From positions 3,226,348 to 3,290,347 of the forward strand of contig NZ_LT896588.1 of the NCBI RefSeq assembly GCF_900186615.1: 64,000 nucleotides of DNA, given 5' to 3'. A program made the translations under genes and the position numbers. Shown here piece after piece: positions 50,887-60,582 of the stretch. Under the pieces are notes generated by a model. It had not been told where the DNA came from and made no database searches. It was given only the letters and a program-made list of their open reading frames with translations. Numbering within the stretch: position 1 is the first letter of the stretch; every line of letters starts with the position of its first letter. This stretch comes from Parabacteroides bouchesdurhonensis. Its GTDB lineage: Bacteria; Bacteroidota; Bacteroidia; Bacteroidales; Tannerellaceae.

Positions 50887-52466
50887 GCACACTTACTTTA
50901 GGAATCATCGTAATCATCTATATGTTTATCCTTGCCTGGCTAGGATATCTCGGTTATAAACAAACAAAAAATGCCAGTGACTATTTATTGGGAGGCCGCA
51001 AAATTAATCCGGTTATTATGGCATTATCCTACGGAGCTACTTTTATATCCGCATCCGCAATTGTAGGTTTTGGAGGTGTTGCCGCCACTTTCGGCATGGG
51101 TATTCAATGGCTTTGTCTTCTCAATATGTTCATGGGCGTCGTTGTTGCATTTATCTTTTTCGGCAGAAAAACCCGGAAAATAGGAGAAGAACATAATGCA
51201 CGTACATTTCCTCAATTATTAGGCTTACATTACAAGTCCCGTTCTATTCAAATATTTATTGCTACCATTATTTTTATAGGTATGCCATTATATGCCGCGG
51301 TTGTAATGAAAGGTGGTGCCGTATTCATTGAACAAATGTTTAATATCGACCTGCATCTGGCTCTTCTAATATTTACGCTAATCGTTGCTACTTATGTTAT
51401 TACCGGCGGGATTAAAGGCGTATTATATACAGATGCTTTGCAAGCCGTAATTATGTTTATGTGCATGTTATTTTTGTTATTCTGGTTCTATAAAATTATG
51501 GATATGGGATTTATTGAGGCCAATAAGAAGTTAACAGAGATAGCTCCAATGGTGCCCGAGCGCTTCCATGCGTTAGGCCATCAAGGATGGACAGCAATGC
51601 CTGTAACCGGATCACCTCAATGGTATACTTTGGTAACTTCTCTCATATTAGGAGTTGGCATAGGATGCCTTGCGCAGCCCCAGCTTGTTGTTCGTTTTAT
51701 GATGGTAGAAAGTACCAAGCAATTGAACCGTGGCGTATTAATAGGCTGTGTTTTTCTAATTATTACCGTAGGGACAATCTACCATGTAGGAGCATTATCA
51801 AACCTTTTCTTTCTTAAAACAGAAGGTGTAGTCGCATCCGAAGCCATAAAAGACATGGATAAAATCATTCCTTTATTTATTAATAAAGCTATGCCGGAAT
51901 GGTTTGGAGCTGTTTTCATGCTTTGTATCCTATCAGCCAGCATGTCTACATTAAGTGCCCAATTCCACACTATGGGAGCAGCTTTTGGAGCCGACGCCTT
52001 TCCAAAGTTAGGACGGAATAAGAATCCTAATTCAACAATCGGTGTCCGTATCGGTGTATTATGCTCTATTTTAGTAAGCTATATCATCTGTTATACATTA
52101 AGTGCCGGTATAATAGCTCGCGGAACAGCCTTATTCATGGGGATATGTGCAGCAACTTTCTTACCTGCATACTTTTGTGCCTTATATTGGAAAGGGGTCA
52201 CAAAACAAGGTGCATTAGCAAGTTTATGGGTCGGAGCTTTGGCCAGTTTATTTGCAATGATGTTCCTTCATAAAGCGGAAGCCGCCCCTATTGGATTATG
52301 CCAAGCATTGTTTGGTAAAGATGTGCTGATTAATGTATACCCATGGCATGCTATTGATCCGATATTGTTCGGGCTTCCTCTGTCGTGTATCACAATCGTT
52401 ATAGTTAGTTTATTGACAAAAAGAAAGGAAACTAATGCTTCAAAAGGAGTTATTAGCATTTCTTAG
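50883..52466 (+). CDS. Sodium/solute symporter (SSS family)
   Basis: The 527-residue carrier has about 13 membrane segments. It shows the SSS family blocks GGRKINPVIMALSYGATFISASAIVGFGG (sodium-site region), VTYVITGGIKGVLYTDALQAVIM and SASMSTLSAQFHTMGAAFGAD. It begins inside the stop codon of the accessory protein. It follows the paaK and ACT genes on the same strand, so an aromatic or small carboxylate substrate is plausible, but the sequence alone does not decide it. The C-terminus is short and cytoplasmic. Confidence 0.9.
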   Translation: MSTLTLGIIVIIYMFILAWLGYLGYKQTKNASDYLLGGRKINPVIMALSYGATFISASAIVGFGGVAATFGMGIQWLCLLNMFMGVVVAFIFFGRKTRKIGEEHNARTFPQLLGLHYKSRSIQIFIATIIFIGMPLYAAVVMKGGAVFIEQMFNIDLHLALLIFTLIVATYVITGGIKGVLYTDALQAVIMFMCMLFLLFWFYKIMDMGFIEANKKLTEIAPMVPERFHALGHQGWTAMPVTGSPQWYTLVTSLILGVGIGCLAQPQLVVRFMMVESTKQLNRGVLIGCVFLIITVGTIYHVGALSNLFFLKTEGVVASEAIKDMDKIIPLFINKAMPEWFGAVFMLCILSASMSTLSAQFHTMGAAFGADAFPKLGRNKNPNSTIGVRIGVLCSILVSYIICYTLSAGIIARGTALFMGICAATFLPAYFCALYWKGVTKQGALASLWVGALASLFAMMFLHKAEAAPIGLCQALFGKDVLINVYPWHAIDPILFGLPLSCITIVIVSLLTKRKETNASKGVISIS

Positions 52467-52510
52467 GCATCAAAAAACATTATTTAGCAGTTATAATCTT
52501 GACAAATACT

Positions 52511-52542
52511 AAAAAAGCCATGCATTTGCAATGTGGTTTTTT
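52511..52542 (+). terminator. Terminator after the symporter gene
   Basis: AAAAAGCCATGCA / TGTGGTTTTT with a TTTGCAA loop lies 45 bases beyond the stop, with T following. A second weaker hairpin (GCTTGTC / GACAGGC) is at 52583-52600. Confidence 0.75.
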
Positions 52543-52610
52543 CATAATAGTATTAGATTTAAGGTTAACAAAGTTGGTTAGGGCTTGTCGTGAGACAGGC
52601 TTTAATTGTT

Positions 52611-53216
52611 TTATAAGGTTTCTTTCTCTAAATATTCTCTTTTACTTTTAGCATAACACTCCCGGCAAAGCGGTTCATATTCCGTTTTTTCACCTAAAAG
52701 GACGCGTTTATCATTTTCCACAACCCGATGGGAAACGTAAGCTAGCTGTCCACATTTTACACAAATAGCATGAACTTTAGTCACTTCATCCGCGATAGCG
52801 CATAAACCGGGCACAGGACCAAAAGGGATACCTTTAAAATCCATATCCAATCCCGCAACAATTACACGGATTCCTTGATAGGCAAGTTTATTACAAACAT
52901 CAACCAGACCATTGTCAAAAAACTGTGCTTCATCAATTCCCACAACATCCACTTCCGAAGAAAACAATAAAATGCTGGCAGATGAATCTACCGGAGTAGA
53001 AGATATTGCATTTCTATCATGTGAAACTACATTTTCCTCCGAATAGCGCGTATCCATCGCCGGCTTGAATATTTCTACACGTTGTTTGGCAAATGTAGCT
53101 CGTTTCAAACGTCTTATTAATTCCTCTGTTTTACCGGAAAACATAGAACCGCAGATAACCTCTATACGTCCTTTTCCGTAATTCCGATATATTTGTTCTT
53201 CTGATAACGTAGACAT
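52611..53216 (-). CDS. tdk: Thymidine kinase
   Basis: The 201-residue enzyme phosphorylates thymidine with ATP. The P-loop [14 protein letters not shown], the catalytic Glu in [10 protein letters not shown], the lasso ICVKCGQLA and the second zinc pair CRECYAKSK mark the type II family, with four Cys coordinating zinc. Its own promoter-like TATCTTTG lies at 53236. It is monocistronic; the recN gene begins upstream on the same strand, 79 bases away. Confidence 0.96.
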   Translation of the reverse strand: MSTLSEEQIYRNYGKGRIEVICGSMFSGKTEELIRRLKRATFAKQRVEIFKPAMDTRYSEENVVSHDRNAISSTPVDSSASILLFSSEVDVVGIDEAQFFDNGLVDVCNKLAYQGIRVIVAGLDMDFKGIPFGPVPGLCAIADEVTKVHAICVKCGQLAYVSHRVVENDKRVLLGEKTEYEPLCRECYAKSKREYLEKETL

Positions 53217-53235
53217 TATTTAATTTTTAGAACTG

Positions 53236-53243
53236 CAAAGATA
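53236..53243 (-). promoter_or_regulatory. Likely -7 element of tdk
   Basis: TATCTTTG on the minus strand is 20 bases upstream of the start codon. Confidence 0.5.
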
Positions 53244-53295
53244 TTATGTTTCACAATTCAATTGTTTACTTAGATGTAATTAATCGCAGTCATAT

Positions 53296-54954
53296 CTACA
53301 TTTGTAACAATTCTTTCGCATTAGCCATAGATGCTTCCGTAAGGGAAGCACCACTCAACATACGAGCGACTTCACGTACACGTTCTTCATTAGTAAGCTT
53401 TCTAATCCGGGTAATTGTACGATCAGGCATATCTTCTTTATATACAAAATAATGCTCTTTGCCTTTAGCCGCAATTTGAGGTAAATGCGTTATAGCAAAC
53501 ACTTGCATTTTTGTTCCCAGATCTTGCATAATATCACCCATTTTATCAGCAATCTCACCAGAAACACCTGTATCTATTTCATCAAAAAGAATAGTAGGCA
53601 ATGCTGTAAAACCGGCTATCATCGCCTTTATACAAAGCATTAGGCGAGCTATTTCTCCACCGGATGCCGTCTGGGCTACAGGTTGCAATTCTCCATTTTT
53701 ATTTGCAGAAAATAAAAACCGAATATCATCCATTCCATCGCTTTCCGGCTCTTCTTTCTGAATTATATCTACTCGAAAACGGATATTCGGCATACCCAAT
53801 GGAGCAACCATTTTTACTAATTGGGCAGACATTGCATCAGCCGCAAGTTTACGTTGTCCACTAAGCTTTGAAGCTCGTTGAAGCAGTTCTTTATACGATG
53901 AATCCAATTGTTTACTTAATATATCAACCTGTTCATCGAATGAATCAATATCTTTCAGCTGATTTTCATATTTTAGCTGTATGGCAAGTAACTCATCTAA
54001 TGTAGAAACATGATGTTTCTGTTGTAAAGAATATATCATATCCAAACGATCATTTACCCATGCTAAACGATCTGGATTAAATTCTACATCTTCCTTCATT
54101 ACATCAATTTCTGATGCTAAATCATTCAAATCTATATAGGCAGAACGTAAACGTTCGGATATTTCTTTCGCTTTTGAAAAATATTTTTCCAATGAATCAG
54201 AAGTAGAAAGAACTTCCTTCATAAGTTGAAGTCCCCCCATTTCATCGCCATTCAGTAATTCGGTAATCTTATAAAGAGAACCTTTTATCTCCTCAGCATG
54301 TGAAAGCATTTCCTGCTCTTGTTCTAATTCTTCCTGTTCTCCGGAAACCAGACGAGCCTCTGACAACTGTTTTAGCTGAAAACGAATATAGTCTTCTTCC
54401 TGTTTTGTCTGGATAGCTTTTTCTTTCAGTTTCTTCAATTCACTTTTCAGAGCTTGATAGTGAATAAATTCTTTATGATAATGCGTTAATAATATCTCAT
54501 TCTCCGCCATTACATCGACAACTTTCAGTTGGAAGCGGTTATCTCCCAACAATAGATTCTGATGCTGTGAATGTATATCTATCAAACGGTTGCCCAGTTC
54601 TTTCATGATAGATAAAGAAACTGGAGTATCATTTACAAAAGCGCGTGATTTTCCCGATGAAAACAGTTCACGACGTAGAATACAACTTTCAGCGTCATAG
54701 TCCAGGTCGTTTTCAACGAAGAATGGTTCTAACAGGTATTTAGAAATATCAAAAACAGCCTCAATAACACATTTATCCGCACCGGTTTTTATGCTCTTAG
54801 CATCAGCACGCTGTCCCAACACCAAAGAAAGTGCACCCAGAATAATAGACTTCCCCGCCCCGGTTTCACCCGTAATCACCGAGAATCCTTCATCAAAACG
54901 AATATCCAGGTTATCTATTAAAACAAAATTCTGTATAAATAACGATTTTAGCAT
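53296..54954 (-). CDS. recN: DNA repair protein RecN
   Basis: The 552-residue SMC-like ATPase joins DNA ends in double-strand-break repair. Walker A GETGAGKSI and Walker B TILFDEIDTGVSGEIA, with the intervening signature SGGEIARLMLCIKAM, bracket a long coiled coil (about residues 160-370, rich in Lys/Glu/Gln). All core motifs are intact. It lies just downstream of the DUF4835 gene, 5 bases away, in the Bacteroidetes order coaBC-DUF4835-recN, so it is cotranscribed with them. Confidence 0.97.
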   Translation of the reverse strand: MLKSLFIQNFVLIDNLDIRFDEGFSVITGETGAGKSIILGALSLVLGQRADAKSIKTGADKCVIEAVFDISKYLLEPFFVENDLDYDAESCILRRELFSSGKSRAFVNDTPVSLSIMKELGNRLIDIHSQHQNLLLGDNRFQLKVVDVMAENEILLTHYHKEFIHYQALKSELKKLKEKAIQTKQEEDYIRFQLKQLSEARLVSGEQEELEQEQEMLSHAEEIKGSLYKITELLNGDEMGGLQLMKEVLSTSDSLEKYFSKAKEISERLRSAYIDLNDLASEIDVMKEDVEFNPDRLAWVNDRLDMIYSLQQKHHVSTLDELLAIQLKYENQLKDIDSFDEQVDILSKQLDSSYKELLQRASKLSGQRKLAADAMSAQLVKMVAPLGMPNIRFRVDIIQKEEPESDGMDDIRFLFSANKNGELQPVAQTASGGEIARLMLCIKAMIAGFTALPTILFDEIDTGVSGEIADKMGDIMQDLGTKMQVFAITHLPQIAAKGKEHYFVYKEDMPDRTITRIRKLTNEERVREVARMLSGASLTEASMANAKELLQM

Positions 54955-54959
54955 GGCAT

Positions 54960-55862
54960 TTACTTTTTAAGCGATTCCAAACGAGTCGTTTCTGTAGGAT
55001 AAATATTAGAAAGCAGTTTTAATCCTTCTTGTTTCTCCTGGGTTGTTGCTTTGGAGTAGATACTTATCACTTCATCGAGTTTAGCATCCGAAAAAATCTG
55101 AAGTAAAACAGATGTAGGACGAGTACTTCTAATCTGTTCCAATGTTGGCAATACCGAAATAATAGTAGCACGTCCACGATCTGGGTTTGCTGCCATTTCA
55201 TCGAGTCCTTTTCTATGATAAGAATACCACATATCGCTGAAAAGCCCTGACGTATTATCAGTCAATGCCGTAGATACAGCATGTCTGTTTTGATTGCTGT
55301 CAAATGCTTTCCATCCGGTCCATGTACCTTGTGATTGGGCCAGATTTACAATTTGTTGTGCTTGTTGATAAAATGCACTACCGCCCTGTGGAGAAAAACT
55401 GTCAAAATCCAGTCCTATGATTGTATAAATATAAAATACAACAGTAGCTATTAAATTACTGTTTATCGTATTCTCTGTATATTCCAAAGGCTCAAACTGG
55501 GTATATTCAAAATCCAATTGTTTATCCCGGAAATTCAACAACGTCGTAGTATAACTGGAATTATAAACCGGACGGCGCGCCTGCACTTGTATCTCGCCTT
55601 TAAAACTATTCTCTGAGGCTTCACTAAGAATAATAGTAAAACTACAATCTATTCTCTCATTTACAGCAAAAGTGGCATCTGTCCATTTCTTATTATTTAT
55701 AAATTCAGTCAACGCACTTTGCAAAGTAGTAAACACATCCTTATTAGAACCTTGTATCTTGTCGCTATTTATAGTAACACGGGCATTCAGTTCCTGAGCT
55801 TTACCGGTTATAGCAAAAGCAGTTAAAAGAAAAACATATAACAGTTTCCTGATCATTCTCAT
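54960..55862 (-). CDS. DUF4835 family exported protein
   Basis: The 300-residue protein has a signal peptide (MRMIRKLLYVFLLTAFAITGKA) and a mostly beta periplasmic domain that matches DUF4835, a family fixed between coaBC and recN in Bacteroidetes. Its ATG overlaps the TGA of coaBC (ATGA at 55859-55862), so translation is coupled. No catalytic motif is visible. Function is unknown; the conserved position suggests a link to the cell envelope or to these genes' regulation. Confidence 0.93.
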   Translation of the reverse strand: MRMIRKLLYVFLLTAFAITGKAQELNARVTINSDKIQGSNKDVFTTLQSALTEFINNKKWTDATFAVNERIDCSFTIILSEASENSFKGEIQVQARRPVYNSSYTTTLLNFRDKQLDFEYTQFEPLEYTENTINSNLIATVVFYIYTIIGLDFDSFSPQGGSAFYQQAQQIVNLAQSQGTWTGWKAFDSNQNRHAVSTALTDNTSGLFSDMWYSYHRKGLDEMAANPDRGRATIISVLPTLEQIRSTRPTSVLLQIFSDAKLDEVISIYSKATTQEKQEGLKLLSNIYPTETTRLESLKK

Positions 55863-57061
55863 TTTATTAAAGTTACCAGCTTATTTACAATATCTTCTGC
55901 AACATCCTGTTTGCTTTTCAGAGGGTACTCAAGCATCTCTCCAAACTTATCGATAATGGCAATTTTATTAGTATCACAACGAAAACCGGCACCTTGATTT
56001 CTCAAAGAATTCAAAACAATAAAATCGAAGTTTTTTCGCTTCAATTTATTCTCAGCATGCGAAGTTTCATTATTTGTTTCCAAAGCAAATCCAACCAAAA
56101 TCTGATCTTCTTTCTTTATTGCACCCAAAGAGGCAGCAATATCTTTGTTCGGAACTAAATGAAGTTGCATATCCCCTTTTGTCTCCCGTTTTATCTTTTC
56201 CGTTTCCTGAGACTCCGGACGATAATCCGCTACAGCCGCAGATAAAATCGCAACATCCGAACCGGGAAATTCTTGCATAGCCACATGATACATTTCTTCT
56301 GCCGACTCTACATCTATCCTTTTAATATCCGGATGATATACATTCAAAGATACGGGACCGGCTACTAACACCACTTCTGCCCCTCTCCGTGCACATGCCT
56401 CTGCCAAAGCAAAACCCATTTTACCGGAAGAATAATTACCTATAAAACGTACAGGATCTATCTTTTCATATGTGGGACCCGCAGTTATTAAGATCTTTTT
56501 TTTTTCAAGCTCCTTTTCGGTAGTAAAAAAAGCATCTAAAACCTCAATAATCTTATCGGGCTCTTCCATACGGCCTTTGCCTACCAAATGACTGGCAAGT
56601 TCGCCTTCTGCCGGCTCTATAATATAATTACCGAACGAACGTAATTTCTTTAAATTCTCTTGAGTAGTTGGATGAGCAAACATATCCAAGTCCATTGCGG
56701 GAGCCACAAATACCGGAGCTTTACATGAAAGATATGTAGTAATGAGCATATTATCAGCTATTCCGTTTGCCATCTTTCCTATGGTAGCAGCAGTTGCAGG
56801 AGCTATCAGCATAGCATCAGCCCACAATCCCAAATCAACATGGCTGTGCCACGAACCATCACGATTGGAAAAAAATTCACTTATTACCGGATTACTGCTT
56901 AAAGCAGAAAGTGTAACAGGCGTTATGAATTCTTTCCCTGCCGGGGTAATAACGACCTGTACCTCCGCCCCTTTTTTCACCAATGCACGAATAATATAGG
57001 CAGCTTTATACGCAGCAATACTTCCTGTAATCCCTAATATGATATGTTTACCTTTCAGCAT
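55859..57061 (-). CDS. coaBC: Bifunctional CoA biosynthesis protein CoaBC
   Basis: The 400-residue enzyme has an N-terminal PPC decarboxylase (ITGSIAAYKAAYIIRAL, the His in RDGSWHSHVDLGLWAD, PAMDLDMF) and a C-terminal PPC synthetase (ITAGPTYEKIDPVRFIGNYSSGKMGFALAE, AAVADYRP). It makes 4'-phosphopantetheine from phosphopantothenate and cysteine. Start ATG 57061 was preferred because family members begin LKGKHIILGITG and a longer ATG at 57088 falls inside an inverted repeat. An AGGTGA lies 6-11 bases before it. It is the first gene of the coaBC-DUF4835-recN unit. Confidence 0.95.
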   Translation of the reverse strand: MLKGKHIILGITGSIAAYKAAYIIRALVKKGAEVQVVITPAGKEFITPVTLSALSSNPVISEFFSNRDGSWHSHVDLGLWADAMLIAPATAATIGKMANGIADNMLITTYLSCKAPVFVAPAMDLDMFAHPTTQENLKKLRSFGNYIIEPAEGELASHLVGKGRMEEPDKIIEVLDAFFTTEKELEKKKILITAGPTYEKIDPVRFIGNYSSGKMGFALAEACARRGAEVVLVAGPVSLNVYHPDIKRIDVESAEEMYHVAMQEFPGSDVAILSAAVADYRPESQETEKIKRETKGDMQLHLVPNKDIAASLGAIKKEDQILVGFALETNNETSHAENKLKRKNFDFIVLNSLRNQGAGFRCDTNKIAIIDKFGEMLEYPLKSKQDVAEDIVNKLVTLIK

Positions 57062-57082
57062 ATTTTTATCACCTGTTTTTAA

Positions 57083-57142
57083 TTCCATTCGGAAGAAAAA
57101 GAAATTCCATTCGAGAGAAATTTAAGTTTCTTCCGAATGGAA
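57083..57142. repeat. Inverted repeat between the alcohol dehydrogenase gene and coaBC
   Basis: A perfect 16-bp inverted repeat (57083-57098 with 57127-57142, TTCCATTCGGAAGAAA) surrounds a third copy of ATTCCATTCG (57105-57114). No U-run follows on the minus strand, so it is not a standard terminator. It lies where a leader of coaBC would be. Confidence 0.75.
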
Positions 57143-57152
57143 CTAAATTTTA

Positions 57153-58304
57153 TTATAGACGCATAGCCAGAATTTTTCGAGCTACTTCGTAATCTATATT
57201 ACCATGTTCTCCTAATTTCCATCCCATACGCTTCATTGGTTCTACCAATAAATCTAAATCGGATTCTTTAATGCCGTATTCACTTAAACGGGTTTTCAAT
57301 CCCATATAAAGGAAAAAATCTTCGCAAGCTTGGATTGATTTCCGTACACGTTCTTCCGTAGTACCTTCGGTAACGCCAAAAACAACTTCTCCCATGCGAA
57401 GAATCTTTGCTTGCTTTTCTTTGCACATATATGTCATTACACCCGGTAAAATAACGGCCAATGTCTGTGCATGATCCAGTCCGAACTGAGCGGTTAAGGC
57501 ATATCCCATACGATGAGAAGACCAGTCTTGGGGAACACCTTGTCCTATCCAACAATTCAAGGCATTGGTTGCAGCCCACATCAAATTGGCACGTATATCA
57601 TAATCATCAGGATTTTGTAAAACCTTACGTCCTTCCTCTACAATCGTTTCCATCAATCCTTCCGCAAAATAGTCCTGCACTTTTGCATTTACAGGATACG
57701 TCAGGTATTGTTCTATTACATGTATAAACGAGTCTACTACACCATTAGCAACCTGACGCGGCGGTAATGAGTAAGTTACTTCCGGGTCTAAAACGGCAAA
57801 TTTAGGAAAGATAAGAGGACTGGCAAAATTAAGCTTTTCCCGCGTTTCAATACGGGAAATGACAGCCCTTTCATTCATCTCTGAACCTGTTGCCGATAAA
57901 GTTAATACAACGCCTAAAGGCAATGCCTGTTTTATCACGCCTCCTTTTGCCAATATGTCCCAAGGTTCACCCTCATAATAAGAAGCAGAAGCTATAAATT
58001 TAGTTGCATCTATAACCGAACCGCCACCAACAGCCAATAAAAAATCAATATTTTCCGTACGAACCAGATTCACGGCTTTCATACATGTTTCGTAATGCGG
58101 ATTCGCTTCAATACCGGAGAATTCATAGACACTAAACCCTTTTAAAGCATCTATAACCTGGGTATAAACTCCATTTTTTTTAATGCTTCCTCCGCCATAT
58201 ACCATCAAAACTTTACTATTGGCAGGAATTAAAGCCGATAAACGTGCAATTGTACCTTTACCGAATACAACCTTTACAGGATTACAAAACTCGAAATTAT
58301 TCAT
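57153..58304 (-). CDS. Iron-containing alcohol dehydrogenase (YqhD-like)
   Basis: The 383-residue group III alcohol dehydrogenase has the NAD(P)-binding GGGSVIDATK, the metal ligands Asp and His in VDSFIHVIEQYLTYP, and the His-bearing WSSHRMGYALT and FGLDHAQTLAVILPG. The relatives BDH and YqhD reduce aldehydes such as butanal with NADPH. The enzyme may detoxify aldehydes or serve fermentative redox balance. It follows the exonuclease gene by 4 bases, suggesting cotranscription. Confidence 0.94.
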   Translation of the reverse strand: MNNFEFCNPVKVVFGKGTIARLSALIPANSKVLMVYGGGSIKKNGVYTQVIDALKGFSVYEFSGIEANPHYETCMKAVNLVRTENIDFLLAVGGGSVIDATKFIASASYYEGEPWDILAKGGVIKQALPLGVVLTLSATGSEMNERAVISRIETREKLNFASPLIFPKFAVLDPEVTYSLPPRQVANGVVDSFIHVIEQYLTYPVNAKVQDYFAEGLMETIVEEGRKVLQNPDDYDIRANLMWAATNALNCWIGQGVPQDWSSHRMGYALTAQFGLDHAQTLAVILPGVMTYMCKEKQAKILRMGEVVFGVTEGTTEERVRKSIQACEDFFLYMGLKTRLSEYGIKESDLDLLVEPMKRMGWKLGEHGNIDYEVARKILAMRL

Positions 58305-58308
58305 CTCT

Positions 58309-59079
58309 TTATTTTGAATTAAAGCCTCTCAATTTTATTTCAGTAAGCATTTTTTTCGTATTCAACGGAAAGTCCCCATTCATTATCCACGCATAATAAC
58401 CCGGATCCGTTTTCAACACATCCTCTACTAACCGCCCTTTATATTTACCGAAATTGATTACCTCTTCTCCTTTATCATTATAAACCATTCGACCGGCAAA
58501 ATCCACATTGTTATTATAACTTGAGAACTGAGATAAATAATTGATATCATTTTTCAGATCAGGATAACGGTCTAATTGAGCTTTCAGCACTTCATAGGTA
58601 GCAATTGTATCAGCCTCTGCAGTATGTGCATTTTCCAAATCTTTATTGCAATAAAACTTATAGGCGGCAGACAGAGTGCGTTGTTCCATTTTATGAAAAA
58701 TGGTCTGTACATCAATAAATTTACGCTTGTTTAAATCAATATCCACTTCGGCACGAAGAAATTCTTCCGCTAACAAAGGAATATCGAAACGGTTAGAATT
58801 ATATCCTGCCAGATCGCAACCTTCTATCTGCGCAGCCAACGTTTTTGCGATTTCTTTAAATGTAGGACAATCTTTAACATCCTCATCTGTAATACCATGA
58901 ATGGCCGTTGACTCCGGAGGAATCGGCATACCGGGATTCACTCTGCGCGTTTTTGATTCTTCCTTGCCATTTGGAAAAACTTTTACATAAGAAATCTCGA
59001 TGATGCGATCTTTTACTATATTTATACCTGTAGTTTCCAAATCAAAGAAAACTAAAGGATTTCTCAGGTTTAGTTGCAT
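58309..59079 (-). CDS. DnaQ-like 3'-5' exonuclease with C-terminal exodeoxyribonuclease X-like motif
   Basis: The 256-residue protein has the DEDDh exonuclease motifs: FFDLETTG (ExoI), GYNSNRFDIPLL (ExoII) and NAHTAEADTIATY (ExoIII, with the catalytic His). A C-terminal domain (FGKYKGRLVEDVLKTDPGYYAWIMNGDFP) matches a conserved module found after such exonucleases. Start ATG 59079 (MQLNLRNP) was preferred; ATG 59097 would overlap the end of dnaN by eight bases. Its position next to dnaN fits a proofreading or repair role, likely coupled to dnaN. Confidence 0.92.
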   Translation of the reverse strand: MQLNLRNPLVFFDLETTGINIVKDRIIEISYVKVFPNGKEESKTRRVNPGMPIPPESTAIHGITDEDVKDCPTFKEIAKTLAAQIEGCDLAGYNSNRFDIPLLAEEFLRAEVDIDLNKRKFIDVQTIFHKMEQRTLSAAYKFYCNKDLENAHTAEADTIATYEVLKAQLDRYPDLKNDINYLSQFSSYNNNVDFAGRMVYNDKGEEVINFGKYKGRLVEDVLKTDPGYYAWIMNGDFPLNTKKMLTEIKLRGFNSK

Positions 59080-59089
59080 TTTGTTGTTA

Positions 59090-60214
59090 TTAATCATTCA
59101 ACATCATTGGCATCAACAACATCAGCAAGTCTTCTTCTTCTTCATTTTCCGAAGGAATGATTAAACCGGCACGCGAAGGATCCGCTAATTCCAATATTAC
59201 TTCATCAGAATTTATATTACTCAATATTTCAATCAGGTATGTTGCTTTAAAGCCAATATTCAATTCTGTTCCGTCAAATTGGCAAACAATCTTTTCTTCG
59301 GCGGATGTAGAAAAATCTATATCTTGTGCAGACACGATCATTTCACCGGTTTTTAATTGAAGTTTCACTAAACTGCTTGCCGGATTAGAAAAAACGGATA
59401 CACGTTTTAATGCGTTAAGGAAAGACACCCGATCAATGGTTACTTTAAACGGATTTTCCTGAGGAATAACACTATTATAATTTGGATAGCGTCCTTCTAT
59501 AAGACGACAAACCATTTCAAAATTCGTGCATTTTATATAAGCATTGTTGTCATCAAATTGGATAGCAACAGGTTCTGCTTCTTTTGCCAATAAACCTTTT
59601 AATAAATTAGCCGGCTTTTTGGGTAAAATAAAAGAGGCTCTTTCCGGTGATTTAACGGATAGATTACGCAAACGTACCAATTTATGTCCGTCGGAAGCAA
59701 CAAAAGTCAAATCATCCGTATGGATATCAAAGTAAACACCATTCATCACCGGACGAAGTTCATCATCTGCCGTAGCAAATAAAGAACGGCTAATACCATT
59801 CAACAGCGTTTGAGCATCCATAGATACCGAAATAGCATTCTCATTTAATGGTTTCTGCTGCGGATAAGTATCGCCTTTTTGTCCGATAAAATTATACTTA
59901 CCATTCTGGAAATGAATAAATATTTCCAAATTGTCATCATTAATATCAAACGTAAGCGGCTGTTCAGGCAATTCTTTTAATGGATCTAGCAGAATTTTTG
60001 CCGATACGGCAAATAGTCCACCTCCCTGTACGTTCATTACCTCCACAGAAGTAACCAGACGAGTTTCTGCATCAGAAGCAGTCATTGTAAGTTTGTTACC
60101 TTCCAGGTTAAATAAAAAACTATCTAATATAGGCAAAGAATTTTTGGATGCGATAACTTTGCTTATAGATTGCAAACGGGATAGTAGCGCAGTGCTGGAT
60201 ACATCAAATCTCAT
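59090..60214 (-). CDS. dnaN: DNA polymerase III beta clamp
   Basis: The 374-residue sliding clamp has three clamp domains. It shows the family elements MRFDVSSTALLSRLQSISKVIASKNSLPILDSFLF, ATADDELRPVMNGVYFDI, VSAQDIDFSTSAEEKIVCQFDG and a C-terminal VLELADPSRAGLIIPSE near the partner-binding pocket. Tail residues LMLLMPMML end the protein. It tethers polymerase to DNA. Its promoter may be TAATTTTG at 60300-60307, and the gap to 60414 contains only that and a terminator. Confidence 0.97.
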   Translation of the reverse strand: MRFDVSSTALLSRLQSISKVIASKNSLPILDSFLFNLEGNKLTMTASDAETRLVTSVEVMNVQGGGLFAVSAKILLDPLKELPEQPLTFDINDDNLEIFIHFQNGKYNFIGQKGDTYPQQKPLNENAISVSMDAQTLLNGISRSLFATADDELRPVMNGVYFDIHTDDLTFVASDGHKLVRLRNLSVKSPERASFILPKKPANLLKGLLAKEAEPVAIQFDDNNAYIKCTNFEMVCRLIEGRYPNYNSVIPQENPFKVTIDRVSFLNALKRVSVFSNPASSLVKLQLKTGEMIVSAQDIDFSTSAEEKIVCQFDGTELNIGFKATYLIEILSNINSDEVILELADPSRAGLIIPSENEEEEDLLMLLMPMMLND

Positions 60215-60299
60215 AGCTTTTTAAATTATATATGTTATTATTATTGTCCGAACAAATACGTAGCTACAATAAAATAGAGTATAACTACATATAACCGAA

Positions 60300-60307
60300 C
60301 AAAATTA
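60300..60307 (-). promoter_or_regulatory. Possible -7 element of dnaN
   Basis: TAATTTTG on the minus strand matches TAnnTTTG, 86 bases upstream of the dnaN start. Confidence 0.35.
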
Positions 60308-60354
60308 AGAAAATATTTCATTCGGCACACTCTATACTTAAAAAGTTTGGACAT

Positions 60355-60396
60355 AAAAAAAAGCTTCTCCTTAAAATAAAGAAGAAGCTTTTTTCT
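60355..60396 (-). terminator. Terminator of the ribosomal protein operon
   Basis: AAAAAAAAGCTTCT / AGAAGCTTTTTT forms a stem followed by T on the minus strand, ending the DUF4295 gene. Confidence 0.85.
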
Positions 60397-60413
60397 ATTT
60401 GCTATTCACTATA

Positions 60414-60566
60414 TTATTTAGCGAAATAATCTTTTACTGCTTCATTAGGTATCATTTCTTCCTGGAAGATATAAGCACCCGTTTTTGGAGACTTAACCAT
60501 TTTAATTACCTTTGAAAAGGTACGGCCGTCACCTTTCTTAAATGTTGCAACTGCTTTTTTTGCCAT
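60414..60566 (-). CDS. DUF4295 small protein of the ribosomal operon (50 residues)
   Basis: A 50-residue basic protein starts at ATG 60566 (MAKKAVATFKKGDGR) and ends PNEAVKDYFAK. It matches DUF4295, found after rpmG in Bacteroidetes. It follows rpmG by 16 bases. The Lys-rich N-terminus and the company of L28 and L33 suggest a ribosome-associated or ribosome-bound protein. The start is set by the tight spacing. Confidence 0.93.
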   Translation of the reverse strand: MAKKAVATFKKGDGRTFSKVIKMVKSPKTGAYIFQEEMIPNEAVKDYFAK

Positions 60567-60582
60567 CGTTTAAAATCTCCTA

